Source: Peribacillus frigoritolerans_B (GTDB taxonomy: Bacteria; Bacillota; Bacilli; Bacillales; DSM-1321). From it: a stretch of DNA of 64,000 bases. The notes beneath the pieces were generated by a model that did not search any database, was not told the origin of the DNA, and saw nothing but the letters and a program-made list of their open reading frames with translations. Positions 7,758 through 16,286 of the stretch are shown one piece after another; positions within the stretch are counted from its first letter, which is position 1, and each line of letters opens with the position of its first letter. The position numbers and the translations under genes are program-made. The stretch spans positions 124,001 through 188,000 of the forward strand of contig NZ_JBIWES010000002.1 of the NCBI RefSeq assembly GCF_044762665.1. The letters are read 5' to 3'.

Positions 7758-8876
7758 GTGACAGGAAAAGTGATGAATTATTTTGCTGGAGGCAATACGG
7801 CTAAAGGTTTTTATAGTTTATATGATTCAAATTTAAAAGGTCTGGAAAGATTATTCATATTAAAAGGCGGACCTGGTTCCGGTAAATCGACCATTATGAA
7901 AAAAATCGGCCAAGAATGGCTGGATAAAGACTATGACATCGAGTATTTACATTGTTCGTCCGATAATGATTCCATTGATGGAGTAATCATACCGGCTTTG
8001 AAAATCGGTATCGTGGATGGGACTGCGCCGCATGTGATTGAGCCGAAGGCACCAGGGGCGATTGAGGAATATGTCAATCTTGGGGCTGCCTGGGATTCCC
8101 AGCAGCTGGCTTCCGAAAGAGCGGCCATCATAAAGTTGACGAATGCGAGAAGCAAGAGTTTCGAGAAAGCATATGCCCTATTCGCTGAAGCTTTAAAGAT
8201 ACATGATGAATGGGAAGACATTTATAAGTCAAATATTGATTTCGTAAAATTGAATGGGTTGACCAATAAATTGATAGAAGGCTTTTATAGGGATATTGTC
8301 CTTAATAAGAAGTCGGATGTTCGTCACCGATTCTTAGGTGCAGCTACACCAACGGGTGCAGTTGATTTCATCCCCAATATTACTGAGGGAATACAAAAAC
8401 GGTACTTTTTAAAGGGTCGTCCAGGTTCCGGGAAATCAACGATGCTGAAGAAGATTGCAAAGGCTGCGGAGCAAAGGGGCTTTGATGTGGAAATATATCA
8501 TTGTGGTTTCGATCCGCATAGCTTGGACATGGTAATCGTCCGGGAGGTGGGGATCGCCATTTTTGACAGCACATCGCCTCATGAATATTTCCCGAGTTGT
8601 GGGGGGGACGAAATCATTGATATATATAAAACGGCCATCCTGCCAGGAACAGATGAAATATATGCCGATCAGTTAAAGGATGTTTCCACCAGGTATCGGT
8701 CGAAAATGAATGAGGCTACAGCAAATCTGGCTAAGGCAAAAGAGCTGCATGACGAACTCGAAAAGATTTATGTAAAAGCAATGGATTTTACAGCCATCGA
8801 TGATATTCAAAAAGACATCAATGAACAGATTACTGAACGGGCACAAGATGTCGATAGAAAAACGATTCTACATTAA
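7758..8876 (+). CDS. Tandem P-loop ATPase of unknown function (PRK06851-like)
   Basis: A protein of about 372 residues made of two similar halves. The first half carries NYFAGGNTAKGFYSLYDSN and the Walker A FILKGGPGSGKST. The second carries FLGAATPTGAVDF and the Walker A FLKGRPGSGKST. Each is followed by a matching EYLHCSSDNDSIDGVIIP or EIYHCGFDPHSLDMVIV segment, so the gene is an internal duplication with both ATP sites intact. GTG 7758 is taken as the start because GAGGGAG at 7742-7748 is 9 bases away and homology begins there; GTG at 7740 and 7752 are alternatives. The family is known in Firmicutes but I know of no function. It is monocistronic, ending in a strong terminator. Confidence 0.85.
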   Translation: MTGKVMNYFAGGNTAKGFYSLYDSNLKGLERLFILKGGPGSGKSTIMKKIGQEWLDKDYDIEYLHCSSDNDSIDGVIIPALKIGIVDGTAPHVIEPKAPGAIEEYVNLGAAWDSQQLASERAAIIKLTNARSKSFEKAYALFAEALKIHDEWEDIYKSNIDFVKLNGLTNKLIEGFYRDIVLNKKSDVRHRFLGAATPTGAVDFIPNITEGIQKRYFLKGRPGSGKSTMLKKIAKAAEQRGFDVEIYHCGFDPHSLDMVIVREVGIAIFDSTSPHEYFPSCGGDEIIDIYKTAILPGTDEIYADQLKDVSTRYRSKMNEATANLAKAKELHDELEKIYVKAMDFTAIDDIQKDINEQITERAQDVDRKTILH

Positions 8877-8878
8877 GA

Positions 8879-8920
8879 AAACAAGCTGCACCTACCTTAA
8901 TTAGGTGCAGCTTGTTTATA
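8879..8920. terminator. Strong, possibly bidirectional terminator
   Basis: AACAAGCTGCACCTA pairs perfectly with TAGGTGCAGCTTGTT around a 7-base loop, followed by a T-rich run. It closes the double P-loop gene. Confidence 0.88.
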
Positions 8921-9028
8921 TACATATAAGGATTGAAACCATACCAAGAATATATACGGGTTTGTTAAACGTGTTTATCCACGCTCTTTCGGTTAAAATA
9001 GGGATTATATTGAAAGGGGCCGATTGGA

Positions 9029-9895
9029 TTGATAAAGACGATTGCGATTGATATGGACGGAACATTGCTAAACAAAATGCAAAAGGTCAGTGAGGAAAAT
9101 AAACAAGCAATCCAGAGGGCGCAAAGCGAGGGAGTGGATGTGATCATTGCTACTGGAAGATCTTATGTGGAAGCGAGGTTCGCTTTAGCTGAAGCAGGCA
9201 TCGTTTGCCCTGTCATCTGTGTAAATGGTGCTGCCCTCTTTACGGAGGAAGGGAAGGTTGCCGCCTCCAATCCAATGTCAGCTGCCACTGCTAAAATGGT
9301 CGCTGAATTCCTCGAAGAACAAGAGATTTATTTCGAAATATATACGAGTCAGGGAATTTATTCTAAAGACTATGAAAACGCAATATCTGTTTTGGTTGAT
9401 GTATTCGTTACAGCCAATTCGGACATTGACCCTGAGAGTATGCGAAAATATGCGGAGCAGCGTTTACAGCTTGGACAGGTAACTTCCATTTCCGATTATT
9501 CCGAGTTATTCAGCCGTTCGAATGAGGAATATTATAAAATTCTCAGCTTTTCAAAGGATTTAACTTTATTAAATCAAATTGCTTCCAAATTGGAAGGACA
9601 GGGAGTTACAGTCACTTCATCGGGACGTGAAAATGTGGAAATCATGAGTGAAACAGCTCAAAAAGGTACGGCACTTGAAACATATGTGAAAGGAAAATTC
9701 GGCTCGATGCAGGAAACGATGGCTATTGGGGATAATTATAATGATGTATCCATGTTTGAACGGGTAGGTTTGTCTGTCGCAATGGGAAATGCCCCTCTCG
9801 AAATTAAAAAGCTGTGTGATGAAGTAACAGGCAAGAATGATGAATCCGGTGTCGCGGAGGCCATTTTAAAGGTACTTAAACAGTCAGCCTATTAA
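9029..9895 (+). CDS. HAD-superfamily hydrolase, Cof type
   Basis: A 288-residue phosphatase of the Cof/class IIB HAD group. Motif I is IAIDMDGTLLNK with the nucleophilic Asp and acid/base Asp, motif II is VIIATGRSY, and the acidic motif IV is MAIGDNYNDVSMFE near residue 235, followed by VGLSVAMGNAPLEIK. A C2-type cap lies between motifs II and III. Such enzymes typically dephosphorylate sugar phosphates or flavin precursors; the substrate cannot be told. TTG 9029 follows AAAGGGG at 9013-9019 with a 9-base gap. Confidence 0.93.
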   Translation: MIKTIAIDMDGTLLNKMQKVSEENKQAIQRAQSEGVDVIIATGRSYVEARFALAEAGIVCPVICVNGAALFTEEGKVAASNPMSAATAKMVAEFLEEQEIYFEIYTSQGIYSKDYENAISVLVDVFVTANSDIDPESMRKYAEQRLQLGQVTSISDYSELFSRSNEEYYKILSFSKDLTLLNQIASKLEGQGVTVTSSGRENVEIMSETAQKGTALETYVKGKFGSMQETMAIGDNYNDVSMFERVGLSVAMGNAPLEIKKLCDEVTGKNDESGVAEAILKVLKQSAY

Positions 9896-9922
9896 ACTGA
9901 TGAATCGAAGGGGGAAAAGACT

Positions 9923-11011
9923 TTGAAAAAATTGCTCTTGTTTTTCCTTATGGCTACATTATTTTTAACTGGTTGCAACATGAATAATGACGATAGCAAA
10001 AACCAGCCGAATCCTGACAAAGAAGTGACGGGCACTTTAGGGGAAGATCCAGATGTGTTGGTAACGAACCTGCAGGCCCCGTGGTCGATTCAGAAGAATG
10101 GGGACACAATGTATGTGTCAGAGCGGACAGGAACCATCGTCGAATGGGACAAGGATAGGATGACACGGCAAAAGGTCAACCTTAAAAGGACATTGTCAGC
10201 TAAAGCGGAAGCTGGGTTGCTTGGATTTTTACTAGCGCCCGATTTCTCTAAGAGCGGGCAAGCTTTCGCTTATTATACTTATGAAGAGGGCGGGGAATCC
10301 ATCAATCGCATCGTCGTTTTAGAAAAAAGTGATGATAAATGGCAGGAGATGGAGACCTTAATCGACGGAATACCAAGCGGGGACTTCCACCATGGCGGCA
10401 GGATCAAGATTGGACCGGATGATAAGCTATATGCAACGACAGGTGATGCCCGAAAGTCCGAGATCGCACAGGACATAGATTCTTTAGGCGGGAAAATTCT
10501 GCGCTTGAACCTGGATGGCACCATTCCGAAAGATAATCCTTTCGGGAATTCGTACGTCTATTCATACGGTCACCGTAATCCACAAGGTCTGGCTTGGGAT
10601 GAAGCAGGACAGTTGTATGAAAGTGAGCACGGAGATTCGGCTCACGATGAATTAAATAAAATTGACCCGGGTAAGAACTATGGCTGGCCAGAGATACAGG
10701 GCGATGAGCAAAAACCTGATATGGTAAAACCATTGATTCATTCCGGTGAAAATACATGGGCTCCTTCAGGCATGGCCTATTTTGACGGAAAGCTCTATTT
10801 TGCAGCCTTAAGGGGCGAAGCGCTTAAGAGTTATGATGTAAAGAGCGGAAAACTGACTAATATCATCACGGGCTCAGGAAGGATACGTGATGTATTCGTT
10901 GATGAAGAATCCCTTTATTTCATAAGCAACAATACGGACGGCCGAGGAAATCCTGATGAAAAGGATGATAAGCTATATCGTTTGCCGCTATCTCGGTTAA
11001 ATATGCCTTGA
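9923..11011 (+). CDS. Lipoprotein, PQQ-dependent aldose sugar dehydrogenase-like
   Basis: A 362-residue exported protein with a lipoprotein signal, KKLLLFFLMATLFLTGC, whose Cys at about residue 19 would be lipidated. The rest is a beta-propeller of the soluble glucose/sorbosone dehydrogenase family. Conserved pieces are FHHGGRIKIGPDDKLYATTGD, YSYGHRNPQGLAWD and ESEHGDSAHDELNKI with NYGWPEI. Such enzymes oxidise sugars with PQQ in other bacteria; no PQQ synthesis genes are in the window, so the cofactor and true substrate are open. TTG start with AAGGGGGAAA just upstream. Confidence 0.88.
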   Translation: MKKLLLFFLMATLFLTGCNMNNDDSKNQPNPDKEVTGTLGEDPDVLVTNLQAPWSIQKNGDTMYVSERTGTIVEWDKDRMTRQKVNLKRTLSAKAEAGLLGFLLAPDFSKSGQAFAYYTYEEGGESINRIVVLEKSDDKWQEMETLIDGIPSGDFHHGGRIKIGPDDKLYATTGDARKSEIAQDIDSLGGKILRLNLDGTIPKDNPFGNSYVYSYGHRNPQGLAWDEAGQLYESEHGDSAHDELNKIDPGKNYGWPEIQGDEQKPDMVKPLIHSGENTWAPSGMAYFDGKLYFAALRGEALKSYDVKSGKLTNIITGSGRIRDVFVDEESLYFISNNTDGRGNPDEKDDKLYRLPLSRLNMP

Positions 11012-11046
11012 TGTTATCAATGAGAAGAAAAGAAGCATATATTCGG

Positions 11047-11076
11047 ACCTCGCTAATAGCGGGGTTTACTTTTTGT
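11047..11076 (+). terminator. Terminator after the sugar dehydrogenase gene
   Basis: CCTCGCT pairs with AGCGGGG around AAT, followed by TTTACTTTTT. Confidence 0.75.
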
Positions 11077-11086
11077 GTTTGGCCCC

Positions 11087-11271
11087 AAACTCACGAGTAA
11101 AAGCGCGAAACTCACGAGTAAAAGCGTGAAACTCACGAGTAAAAGCGTGAAACTCACGAGTAAAAGCGTGAAACTCACGAGTAAAAGCGCGAAATTCACG
11201 AGTAAAAGCGTGAAACTCACGAGTAACGTCCAAATTCACGAGTATTTGCTCGAAACTCACAGAAAAGCTTG
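11087..11271. repeat. 21-bp tandem repeat array
   Basis: Six consecutive 21-bp units start at 11087, 11108, 11129, 11150, 11171 and 11192; the core CTCACGAGTAAAAGCG is nearly invariant (one unit has TTCACGAG). Three degenerate units follow to about 11271. Each unit contains the imperfect inverted repeat ACTC-AC-GAGT, and 21 bp is two helical turns, so all copies face the same side. The period is a multiple of three and lacks stops, which creates meaningless open frames on both strands. It lies between a terminator and the marR promoter. Confidence 0.93.
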
Positions 11272-11362
11272 AATCTCCTGAAAGGGGGATTTTTTTGTCC
11301 CGGAAGTGATGGAGAAGCTGAGGATACAGTGTGCATACGACTTTTTTCGTTATCTTGAGGGC

Positions 11363-11404
11363 TAGACTTTTTTAATGAGTAGGTGTATAGTTACCTAGGT
11401 AACT
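11363..11404 (+). promoter_or_regulatory. marR promoter with palindromic operator
   Basis: A -35 TAGACT (11363-11368) and a -10 TATAGT (11386-11391) are 17 bp apart. The perfect 16-bp palindrome AGTTACCTAGGTAACT at 11389-11404 overlaps the -10 end and the expected start point, the usual place for autorepression by a MarR protein. Confidence 0.75.
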
Positions 11405-11424
11405 ACTTTACAGGAGGAATATCT

Positions 11425-11844
11425 TTGTCCTTTCAAAATGGTTTTTTTCATCATAACTTACAATTTTCAAGGTCTTTTACGAAAAAGTTAAATGAACAAT
11501 TGGCCAAGGTTGATCTTTATCATTCCCAATGGTCGATTGTATATTATCTAAGTCAGTTTGGCTGTTCTACGCTTGTTGAAATAAGCACTTATTTAGATGT
11601 GGAGAAACCGACGGTAACAAGGACGGTAAACCGGTTGGAAGAACTTGAGTTGATTGAACAAGTCCCAGGAAAAGATAAACGGGAACGGAGAATACAGTTA
11701 ACGGAGTCAGGTTTAAGGACTTATCAAGAGGCCAAAAAGGTAGTTGAAGAATTTGAACTTCAATTAATGAGCGGTTTGGCTGAAGAAGACCGGGAGGCAA
11801 CATTGCGAACGTTGATTTTCCTAAAGGAAAAATTAAAACAATAG
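11425..11844 (+). CDS. MarR-family transcriptional regulator
   Basis: A 139-residue winged-helix protein. The DNA-binding helices are seen in STLVEISTYLDVEKPTVTRTVNRLEELELIEQVPGKDKRERRIQ-like order, with the wing DKRERRIQLTESG typical of MarR proteins. TTG 11425 is chosen because AGGAGG at 11412-11417 is 7 bases upstream. It precedes an MFS transporter by 18 bp on the same strand, and its promoter overlaps a perfect palindrome, so it probably represses itself and the pump. The inducing ligand is unknown. Confidence 0.92.
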   Translation: MSFQNGFFHHNLQFSRSFTKKLNEQLAKVDLYHSQWSIVYYLSQFGCSTLVEISTYLDVEKPTVTRTVNRLEELELIEQVPGKDKRERRIQLTESGLRTYQEAKKVVEEFELQLMSGLAEEDREATLRTLIFLKEKLKQ

Positions 11845-11862
11845 TAAGGAAGAAGGATTGAA

Positions 11863-13068
11863 ATGAATCACAAACCGAAATTGTGGACGAAAGACTTTCT
11901 GATTGTTTCGTCTGCGAACTTTTTTCTATTTTTAACTTTTTATGTCTTGATGGTGACATTGACCATTTATACGATGGATAATTTTCATGCGTCGCAAGCA
12001 GAAGCAGGGCTTGCTTCAAGTATTTTTGTTCTGGGGGCTGTGCTTGTCAGACCGATTGCAGGGAAAAAAATTGACAAGATCGGCCGCAGAAAGATGTTGC
12101 TTGGCTCGTTGGTTCTATTCCTGATTGCATCCATTGGCTATTTCTTGGTGAATAGTTTATCCCTCTTATTGATCGATCGGCTTATTCACGGTTTTGCGTT
12201 TGGCCTTGCCACTACGGCAACTGGAACGATTGCTGCAGATATCATTCCGAATGAAAGACGCGGGGAAGGTACAGGTTACTTTGCCATGAGCACAAACTTG
12301 GCAATGGCATTCGGTCCGTTCATTGGATTGCTGATAACACAGCATTTCAGTTATTCCATCATTTTCTATGCAGCCTCCTTATTTGCCGCATTTTCTTTAG
12401 TTGCATCATTATTCATGAATGTGCCTGAAGGGGAAAAGGGCGGATCTTCACCACAAAAAGGATTTAAGATCAGCGATTACTTTGAAAAAAGGGCACTGCC
12501 CATTTCCATTTTTATCGGATTTGCCGGATTTACCTATTCGAGCATCTTGTCCTATTTAACGTCTTTTGCAAAGGAAATGGATTTAATGGATGCGGCAAGC
12601 TTTTTCTTTGTCGTTTTTGCTGTTTTCCTTTTGGCATCCCGTCCGTTTACAGGTCGGATGTTTGATGTGAAGGGGGAAAATGCAGTTATTTACCCATCGC
12701 TCTTACTATTTGCCGTCGGTATGGTCATCCTGAGTCAATCCCATCATGGTATCACGCTTCTGATTGCCGGCGCCTTGATCGGAGTGGGGTACGGTACATT
12801 CCAATCAAGCTGTCAAGCGATTTCCATCAAGGAAGCCCCATCAAATCGGATGGGATTAGCTACATCCACCTTTTATACAATGTATGACTTCGGTATTGGT
12901 GTTGGCCCATTCCTATTGGGATTCCTTATTCCATTTACAGGGTTCAAAGGGTTATTCATGGGAATGTCGATCTTGGCATTTGTGCTTATTGGCATTTATT
13001 TCTTGGCACATGGAAAAAAAGCCTCGGCAAGAACGAAAATGCAGCATGAGGAACGCTTGTCTGCCTAA
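11863..13068 (+). CDS. Major facilitator superfamily transporter, probable efflux pump
   Basis: A 401-residue protein with about 12 hydrophobic segments. The loop 2-3 signature appears as GKKIDKIGRRKMLLGS and is repeated more weakly in the second half as GRMFDVKGENAVIYPS. The motif C-like stretch FIGLLITQHFSY in helix 5 points to a drug:proton antiporter of the YfmO/YdhL type. It is cotranscribed with the upstream marR gene, a common arrangement for multidrug or antibiotic efflux. Substrates cannot be inferred. Confidence 0.9.
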   Translation: MNHKPKLWTKDFLIVSSANFFLFLTFYVLMVTLTIYTMDNFHASQAEAGLASSIFVLGAVLVRPIAGKKIDKIGRRKMLLGSLVLFLIASIGYFLVNSLSLLLIDRLIHGFAFGLATTATGTIAADIIPNERRGEGTGYFAMSTNLAMAFGPFIGLLITQHFSYSIIFYAASLFAAFSLVASLFMNVPEGEKGGSSPQKGFKISDYFEKRALPISIFIGFAGFTYSSILSYLTSFAKEMDLMDAASFFFVVFAVFLLASRPFTGRMFDVKGENAVIYPSLLLFAVGMVILSQSHHGITLLIAGALIGVGYGTFQSSCQAISIKEAPSNRMGLATSTFYTMYDFGIGVGPFLLGFLIPFTGFKGLFMGMSILAFVLIGIYFLAHGKKASARTKMQHEERLSA

Positions 13069-13152
13069 CTTTTTTAAATATGATTGTATAAAATGAAGAA
13101 TTTTGGGGATGCTTATATTATGATTGATTTTCCAAAGTATCCCCCTTTTCTC

Positions 13153-13178
13153 CGCCTGTAATCCACAGGCGTTTTTTT
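13153..13178 (+). terminator. Terminator of the marR-MFS operon
   Basis: CGCCTGT pairs with ACAGGCG around AATCC, followed by seven T. Confidence 0.9.
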
Positions 13179-13190
13179 ATGCCATAAACA

Positions 13191-13217
13191 AAGAAAACCG
13201 CCTTATTGGCGGTTTTC
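13191..13217 (-). terminator. Terminator of bshB2, containing its stop codon
   Basis: On the minus strand AAAACCGCC and GGCGGTTTT pair around AATAA, and the TAA stop of bshB2 lies in the loop. A T-rich run follows. Together with the terminator at 13153 it separates convergent genes. Confidence 0.8.
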
Positions 13218-13883
13218 TTGGAATTTATAGGTCCATAATCTTTCTTTGCGGATCCAGTCTAGGAAATCTGCATCCTGATTTTCGAATTTCTCTTTCCAAT
13301 CGATCACCATTGCCTGCGTTTGCGAACGGTGGGCAGTGAATGCAGCTACCTTTTTTTCTTCGACGGCAGAGATATCATGAATGATGTCAGGCTGTCCCAA
13401 TTCGTCAATGCAGTTATTCGAGAAGGCGACACAATGAAGTTTAGGTCTCTCTTTCTCTTCCATTCTTTCCACGGCCCGAACTACAGCCCGTGCTGTCGCT
13501 TCATGGTCTGGATGGACACTGTATCCTGGGTAAAACGTAATGATCAATGAAGGATTCAATTCATTGATGGCATCGGTAAATAATGAAGTCAGCTTTTCAT
13601 CATCTTCGAATTCAATTGTCTTATCACGCAATCCAAGCATGCGTAAATCTTGGATGCCAATCGCATTTGCTGCATCGATTAATTCCTTTTTCCGAATTTT
13701 AGGGAGCGATTCCCTTGTTGCGAATGGAGGGTTTCCTAAATTACGTCCCATTTCTCCTAAAGTTAAGCATAAATAGGTGACAGGAGTGCCCGCTTCTCTA
13801 TGAAGGGCAAGCGTTCCGGAGACCGAGAAGGCTTCATCATCGGGATGTGGGAATATAACTAATACATGGCGTTCTTTTTCCAA
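13203..13883 (-). CDS. bshB2: Bacillithiol biosynthesis deacetylase BshB2
   Basis: BshB2 deacetylates N-acetylglucosaminyl-malate in the making of bacillithiol, the thiol buffer of Bacillales; related enzymes can also cleave bacillithiol conjugates. The 226-residue LmbE-like protein has the zinc site PHPDDEAFSVSG at residues 12-23 and the later His in GYSVHPDHEATARAV. TTG 13883 follows AAGGAG by 9 bases. It is encoded with the yojF gene upstream, as in B. subtilis (yojF-yojG), leaving a 97-bp gap between them. Confidence 0.92.
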   Translation of the reverse strand: MEKERHVLVIFPHPDDEAFSVSGTLALHREAGTPVTYLCLTLGEMGRNLGNPPFATRESLPKIRKKELIDAANAIGIQDLRMLGLRDKTIEFEDDEKLTSLFTDAINELNPSLIITFYPGYSVHPDHEATARAVVRAVERMEEKERPKLHCVAFSNNCIDELGQPDIIHDISAVEEKKVAAFTAHRSQTQAMVIDWKEKFENQDADFLDWIRKERLWTYKFQENRQ

Positions 13884-13980
13884 GGTATATTTCTCCTTCC
13901 GTTCTACTTACAGTGAGTATGGTTATCGGTGAATGGGAGTTATCATCGGAATTATATGATATATATCAAGAAAGTTGTCA

Positions 13981-14328
13981 TCATTCAAAGGGAGTGGGAC
14001 TGAGCTGCATGGAGACAGCAAGCTTTCCGGAAAAATCAAGGCCTGCCAATAGCAACCTCCCCTGTTCATCCATTTCGAAATGGTTAACGCCTTCTGCATA
14101 TACCCAGCCAATATTAAGCTTCAAGCCGACGCGGTAGGGTCCATCCCCAACTATCTTGCCATGTTCATACTGTATAAAAGCGTTACGAATATAAGCACCT
14201 GCCGAAAAGAAAGCTTCATCTACATGAGTGGCATAGGCACCATTTGTCGTTTCAAGGTGAAGATATACATCTTGTCCGGCGAAAGAATCAATGGCATTTT
14301 GCACCTCTGTACGGTCTATTGGTTTCAT
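13981..14328 (-). CDS. yojF: YojF family protein (DUF1806)
   Basis: A 115-residue protein whose sequence (AIDSFAGQDVYLHLETTNGAYA, YRVGLKLNIGWVYAEG, DEQGRLLLAGLD) matches the YojF family. Function is not established; it is consistently encoded next to bshB2 and may support bacillithiol synthesis. Its ATG follows AAGGAGG with a good gap. No transmembrane segment or signal peptide is seen. Confidence 0.85.
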   Translation of the reverse strand: MKPIDRTEVQNAIDSFAGQDVYLHLETTNGAYATHVDEAFFSAGAYIRNAFIQYEHGKIVGDGPYRVGLKLNIGWVYAEGVNHFEMDEQGRLLLAGLDFSGKLAVSMQLSPTPFE

Positions 14329-14404
14329 TCGATAATTTCCTCCTTAACTGGGCGGCTAGATAAGCTTTTCCTTCTTTCTATTTTACTAAATAAAAACAAA
14401 AAAA

Positions 14405-14443
14405 GCGAAAAAGGCCGCTCGATGAATTTGAGCGGCCTTTAAA
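14405..14443 (-). terminator. Terminator of pdxK
   Basis: On the minus strand AAAGGCCGCTC pairs with GAGCGGCCTTT across a 9-base loop and is followed by a T-rich run. It begins 10 bp past the pdxK stop. Confidence 0.88.
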
Positions 14444-14452
14444 CTTGATGTT

Positions 14453-15280
14453 TTATTTTTGTGTTTTTTCAGCAATTCCATATTTATGGTATGCACCATG
14501 ATTGACCGGACCGACATAGTCATTCATCTTCCAAGAATGGCGAACCGCCTCGGTGATGAAGTCTTTAGAAATGAGGATAGCCTCACGAGGGCTTTTCCCT
14601 TCAGCCAGCTGAGCTGCGATGGCTGCAGAAGATGAACAGCCGGCACCATGTGTATTGGTCGTTTCGATTTTTTCCGATTCAAGGATTTCAAATTCTTGTC
14701 CATCAAATAAAAGGTCTATGGCTTTATCATGATCCAGCTTATTACCGCCTTTGATCAAGACATATTTTGCACCAAGCGCATGAATCTTTTCAGCTGCAGC
14801 CCTCATATCATCAATCGTCTTGATAGGCGCAGTTCCCGCTAACTGAGCGGCCTCGAACAGGTTAGGCGTGACTACAGTTGCACGTGGAACAAGCAGTTCT
14901 CGCAGAGCTACAGCCGTTTCAGGGTGCAATACTTCATCTTCGCCTTTACATACCATAACTGGATCGATTACGACTTTGTCCAGCTTCAACTCATCTATTT
15001 TACGGGCAACAAGTTCAATGATTTCCACTGATCCAAGCATTCCCGTTTTCATGGCATCAATGCCGATTGATAGAATCGTTTCGATTTGGGCTTCCAAAAC
15101 TTCGACCGGTGTAGGGAATACATTATGGGCCCAGCCATTCTTCGGATCCATCGTCACGATTGTCGTTAAAGCGGACATGCCGTAAACGCCGAATTCTTGG
15201 AATGTCTTTAAATCTGCTTGAAGTCCCGCGCCGCCGCTCGAATCAGACCCGGCAACTGTCATAGCTCTTTTCATAGTCAT
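14453..15280 (-). CDS. pdxK: Pyridoxal kinase / hydroxymethylpyrimidine kinase (ThiD family)
   Basis: A 275-residue ribokinase-fold enzyme. The N-terminal AGSDSSGGAGLQADLKTFQE is the ThiD/PdxK substrate-binding signature, IDPVMVCKGEDEVL is the central motif, and THGAGCSSSAAIAAQLA carries the anion hole and the catalytic region (GAGC). It resembles the B. subtilis PdxK paralogue more than true ThiD, so it most likely phosphorylates pyridoxal and related vitamers for PLP salvage, with HMP kinase activity possible. The ATG at 15280 follows GAGGAGG by 6 bases. Monocistronic. Confidence 0.88.
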   Translation of the reverse strand: MTMKRAMTVAGSDSSGGAGLQADLKTFQEFGVYGMSALTTIVTMDPKNGWAHNVFPTPVEVLEAQIETILSIGIDAMKTGMLGSVEIIELVARKIDELKLDKVVIDPVMVCKGEDEVLHPETAVALRELLVPRATVVTPNLFEAAQLAGTAPIKTIDDMRAAAEKIHALGAKYVLIKGGNKLDHDKAIDLLFDGQEFEILESEKIETTNTHGAGCSSSAAIAAQLAEGKSPREAILISKDFITEAVRHSWKMNDYVGPVNHGAYHKYGIAEKTQK

Positions 15281-15650
15281 TATGTGACCTCCTCAGGAGA
15301 ATTAGATATCGATATTATCAGCATACCAGTTAATATCCTATTTTTAGAATATACCAAAATTTCTTTTATGTAAAACTTAGTTTTCAGCCTAATATGAGTG
15401 TCTTGGAGAAGGAAGTGCAATCGCCTCGCATAAGTCATTTTTCGGACCTCGAATTAAGGGAATTGAATGGATGGGCAGCCAGCATTTTTAGCCTCGGATC
15501 CTACTTCTACCTTTTGGTAGGAAAAGCGAAGTTTGTGGAAGTGTCATTATTTTCAAAGTTGATTTAAAATATTTAGTATAGTGGAGATACATTTAGTATA
15601 GCTTTACCGTTCGATCCTGGATTAAACCCAAAAAAGGGAGGTTGATTCTT
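15281..15650. other. Intergenic region between pdxK and mobA
   Basis: This 370-bp divergent gap must hold the promoters of pdxK (left) and of mobA (right). Visible are a short hairpin CTACC-TTTT-GGTAG near 15515 and a direct repeat ATTTAGTATAG at about 15571 and 15589, 18 bp apart, close to the expected mobA promoter. No gene and no recognisable riboswitch was found. Confidence 0.5.
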
Positions 15651-16286
15651 ATGGAATGGACAATGTTGCTTTTAGCTGGTGGGAAATCAAGCCGTATGGG
15701 AGTGAATAAGGCACTTTTGACCATAGGCGGCGTTGTGAACATTTCAAGAGTGGCATCCGAATTGAAAAAGGTGTCAGGAAACATTATGGTCATTACGAAT
15801 ACATTTGAAGAATATCATTTTCTGCAACTTCCGCTAATTCAGGATTTACATAAAGATCAAGGACCTCTTGGCGGATTGCATGCAGGGTTGACCTCATCGA
15901 AAACGGAACTTCAGTTCCTTGCGGCGTGTGATATGCCGTTTGTGAGTGCAGATGCCATAAAGGATATCATTTCCCATTATGAACCTGAATTCGATGCTGT
16001 CATTCCAGAAATAAATGGAAGGCTCCAACCGCTTTTTGCTGTTTACCATAAAAGGTGTCTTCCTGTACTGACGGAGTGTTTATTAAAACATGAAGTAAAA
16101 ATGAGTCTATTCTTGGAAAAGATTTCGGTGAAAATCATGAAAGAAACCGACTTTAAGTTATATCGCGAGAATCCTGAACATTTTCACTACATTTTTTTCA
16201 ATATGAATACGAAGGAAGATTATCAAGAGGCAGGTTATATTGATCAAACGGAATTATATATAAAGGATGGTAGACATGAATTATAA
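15651..16286 (+). CDS. mobA: Molybdenum cofactor guanylyltransferase MobA
   Basis: MobA attaches GMP to molybdopterin, giving the guanine dinucleotide cofactor. The 211-residue protein starts with LLLAGGKSSRMGVNKALL, the nucleotidyltransferase GTP-binding loop, and has DQGPLGGLHAGL and the metal-binding CDMPFVSADAI. ATG 15651 is preferred since AAGGGAGG at 15634-15641 lies 9 bases upstream; TTG 15642 would be too close. First gene of mobA-moaE-moaD-moeB, overlapping moaE by 11 bp. Confidence 0.92.
   Translation: MEWTMLLLAGGKSSRMGVNKALLTIGGVVNISRVASELKKVSGNIMVITNTFEEYHFLQLPLIQDLHKDQGPLGGLHAGLTSSKTELQFLAACDMPFVSADAIKDIISHYEPEFDAVIPEINGRLQPLFAVYHKRCLPVLTECLLKHEVKMSLFLEKISVKIMKETDFKLYRENPEHFHYIFFNMNTKEDYQEAGYIDQTELYIKDGRHEL

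Noticed and set aside
11066..11272. Open frames of about 64 codons on both strands across the tandem repeat
   Set aside because: The 21-bp period contains no stop in these frames, so both strands stay open by construction. The products are pure repeats with no ribosome site.
15281..15650. Molybdenum cofactor riboswitch before mobA
   Set aside because: The conserved paired segments of that riboswitch could not be matched in the leader; only short hairpins and a direct repeat are seen.
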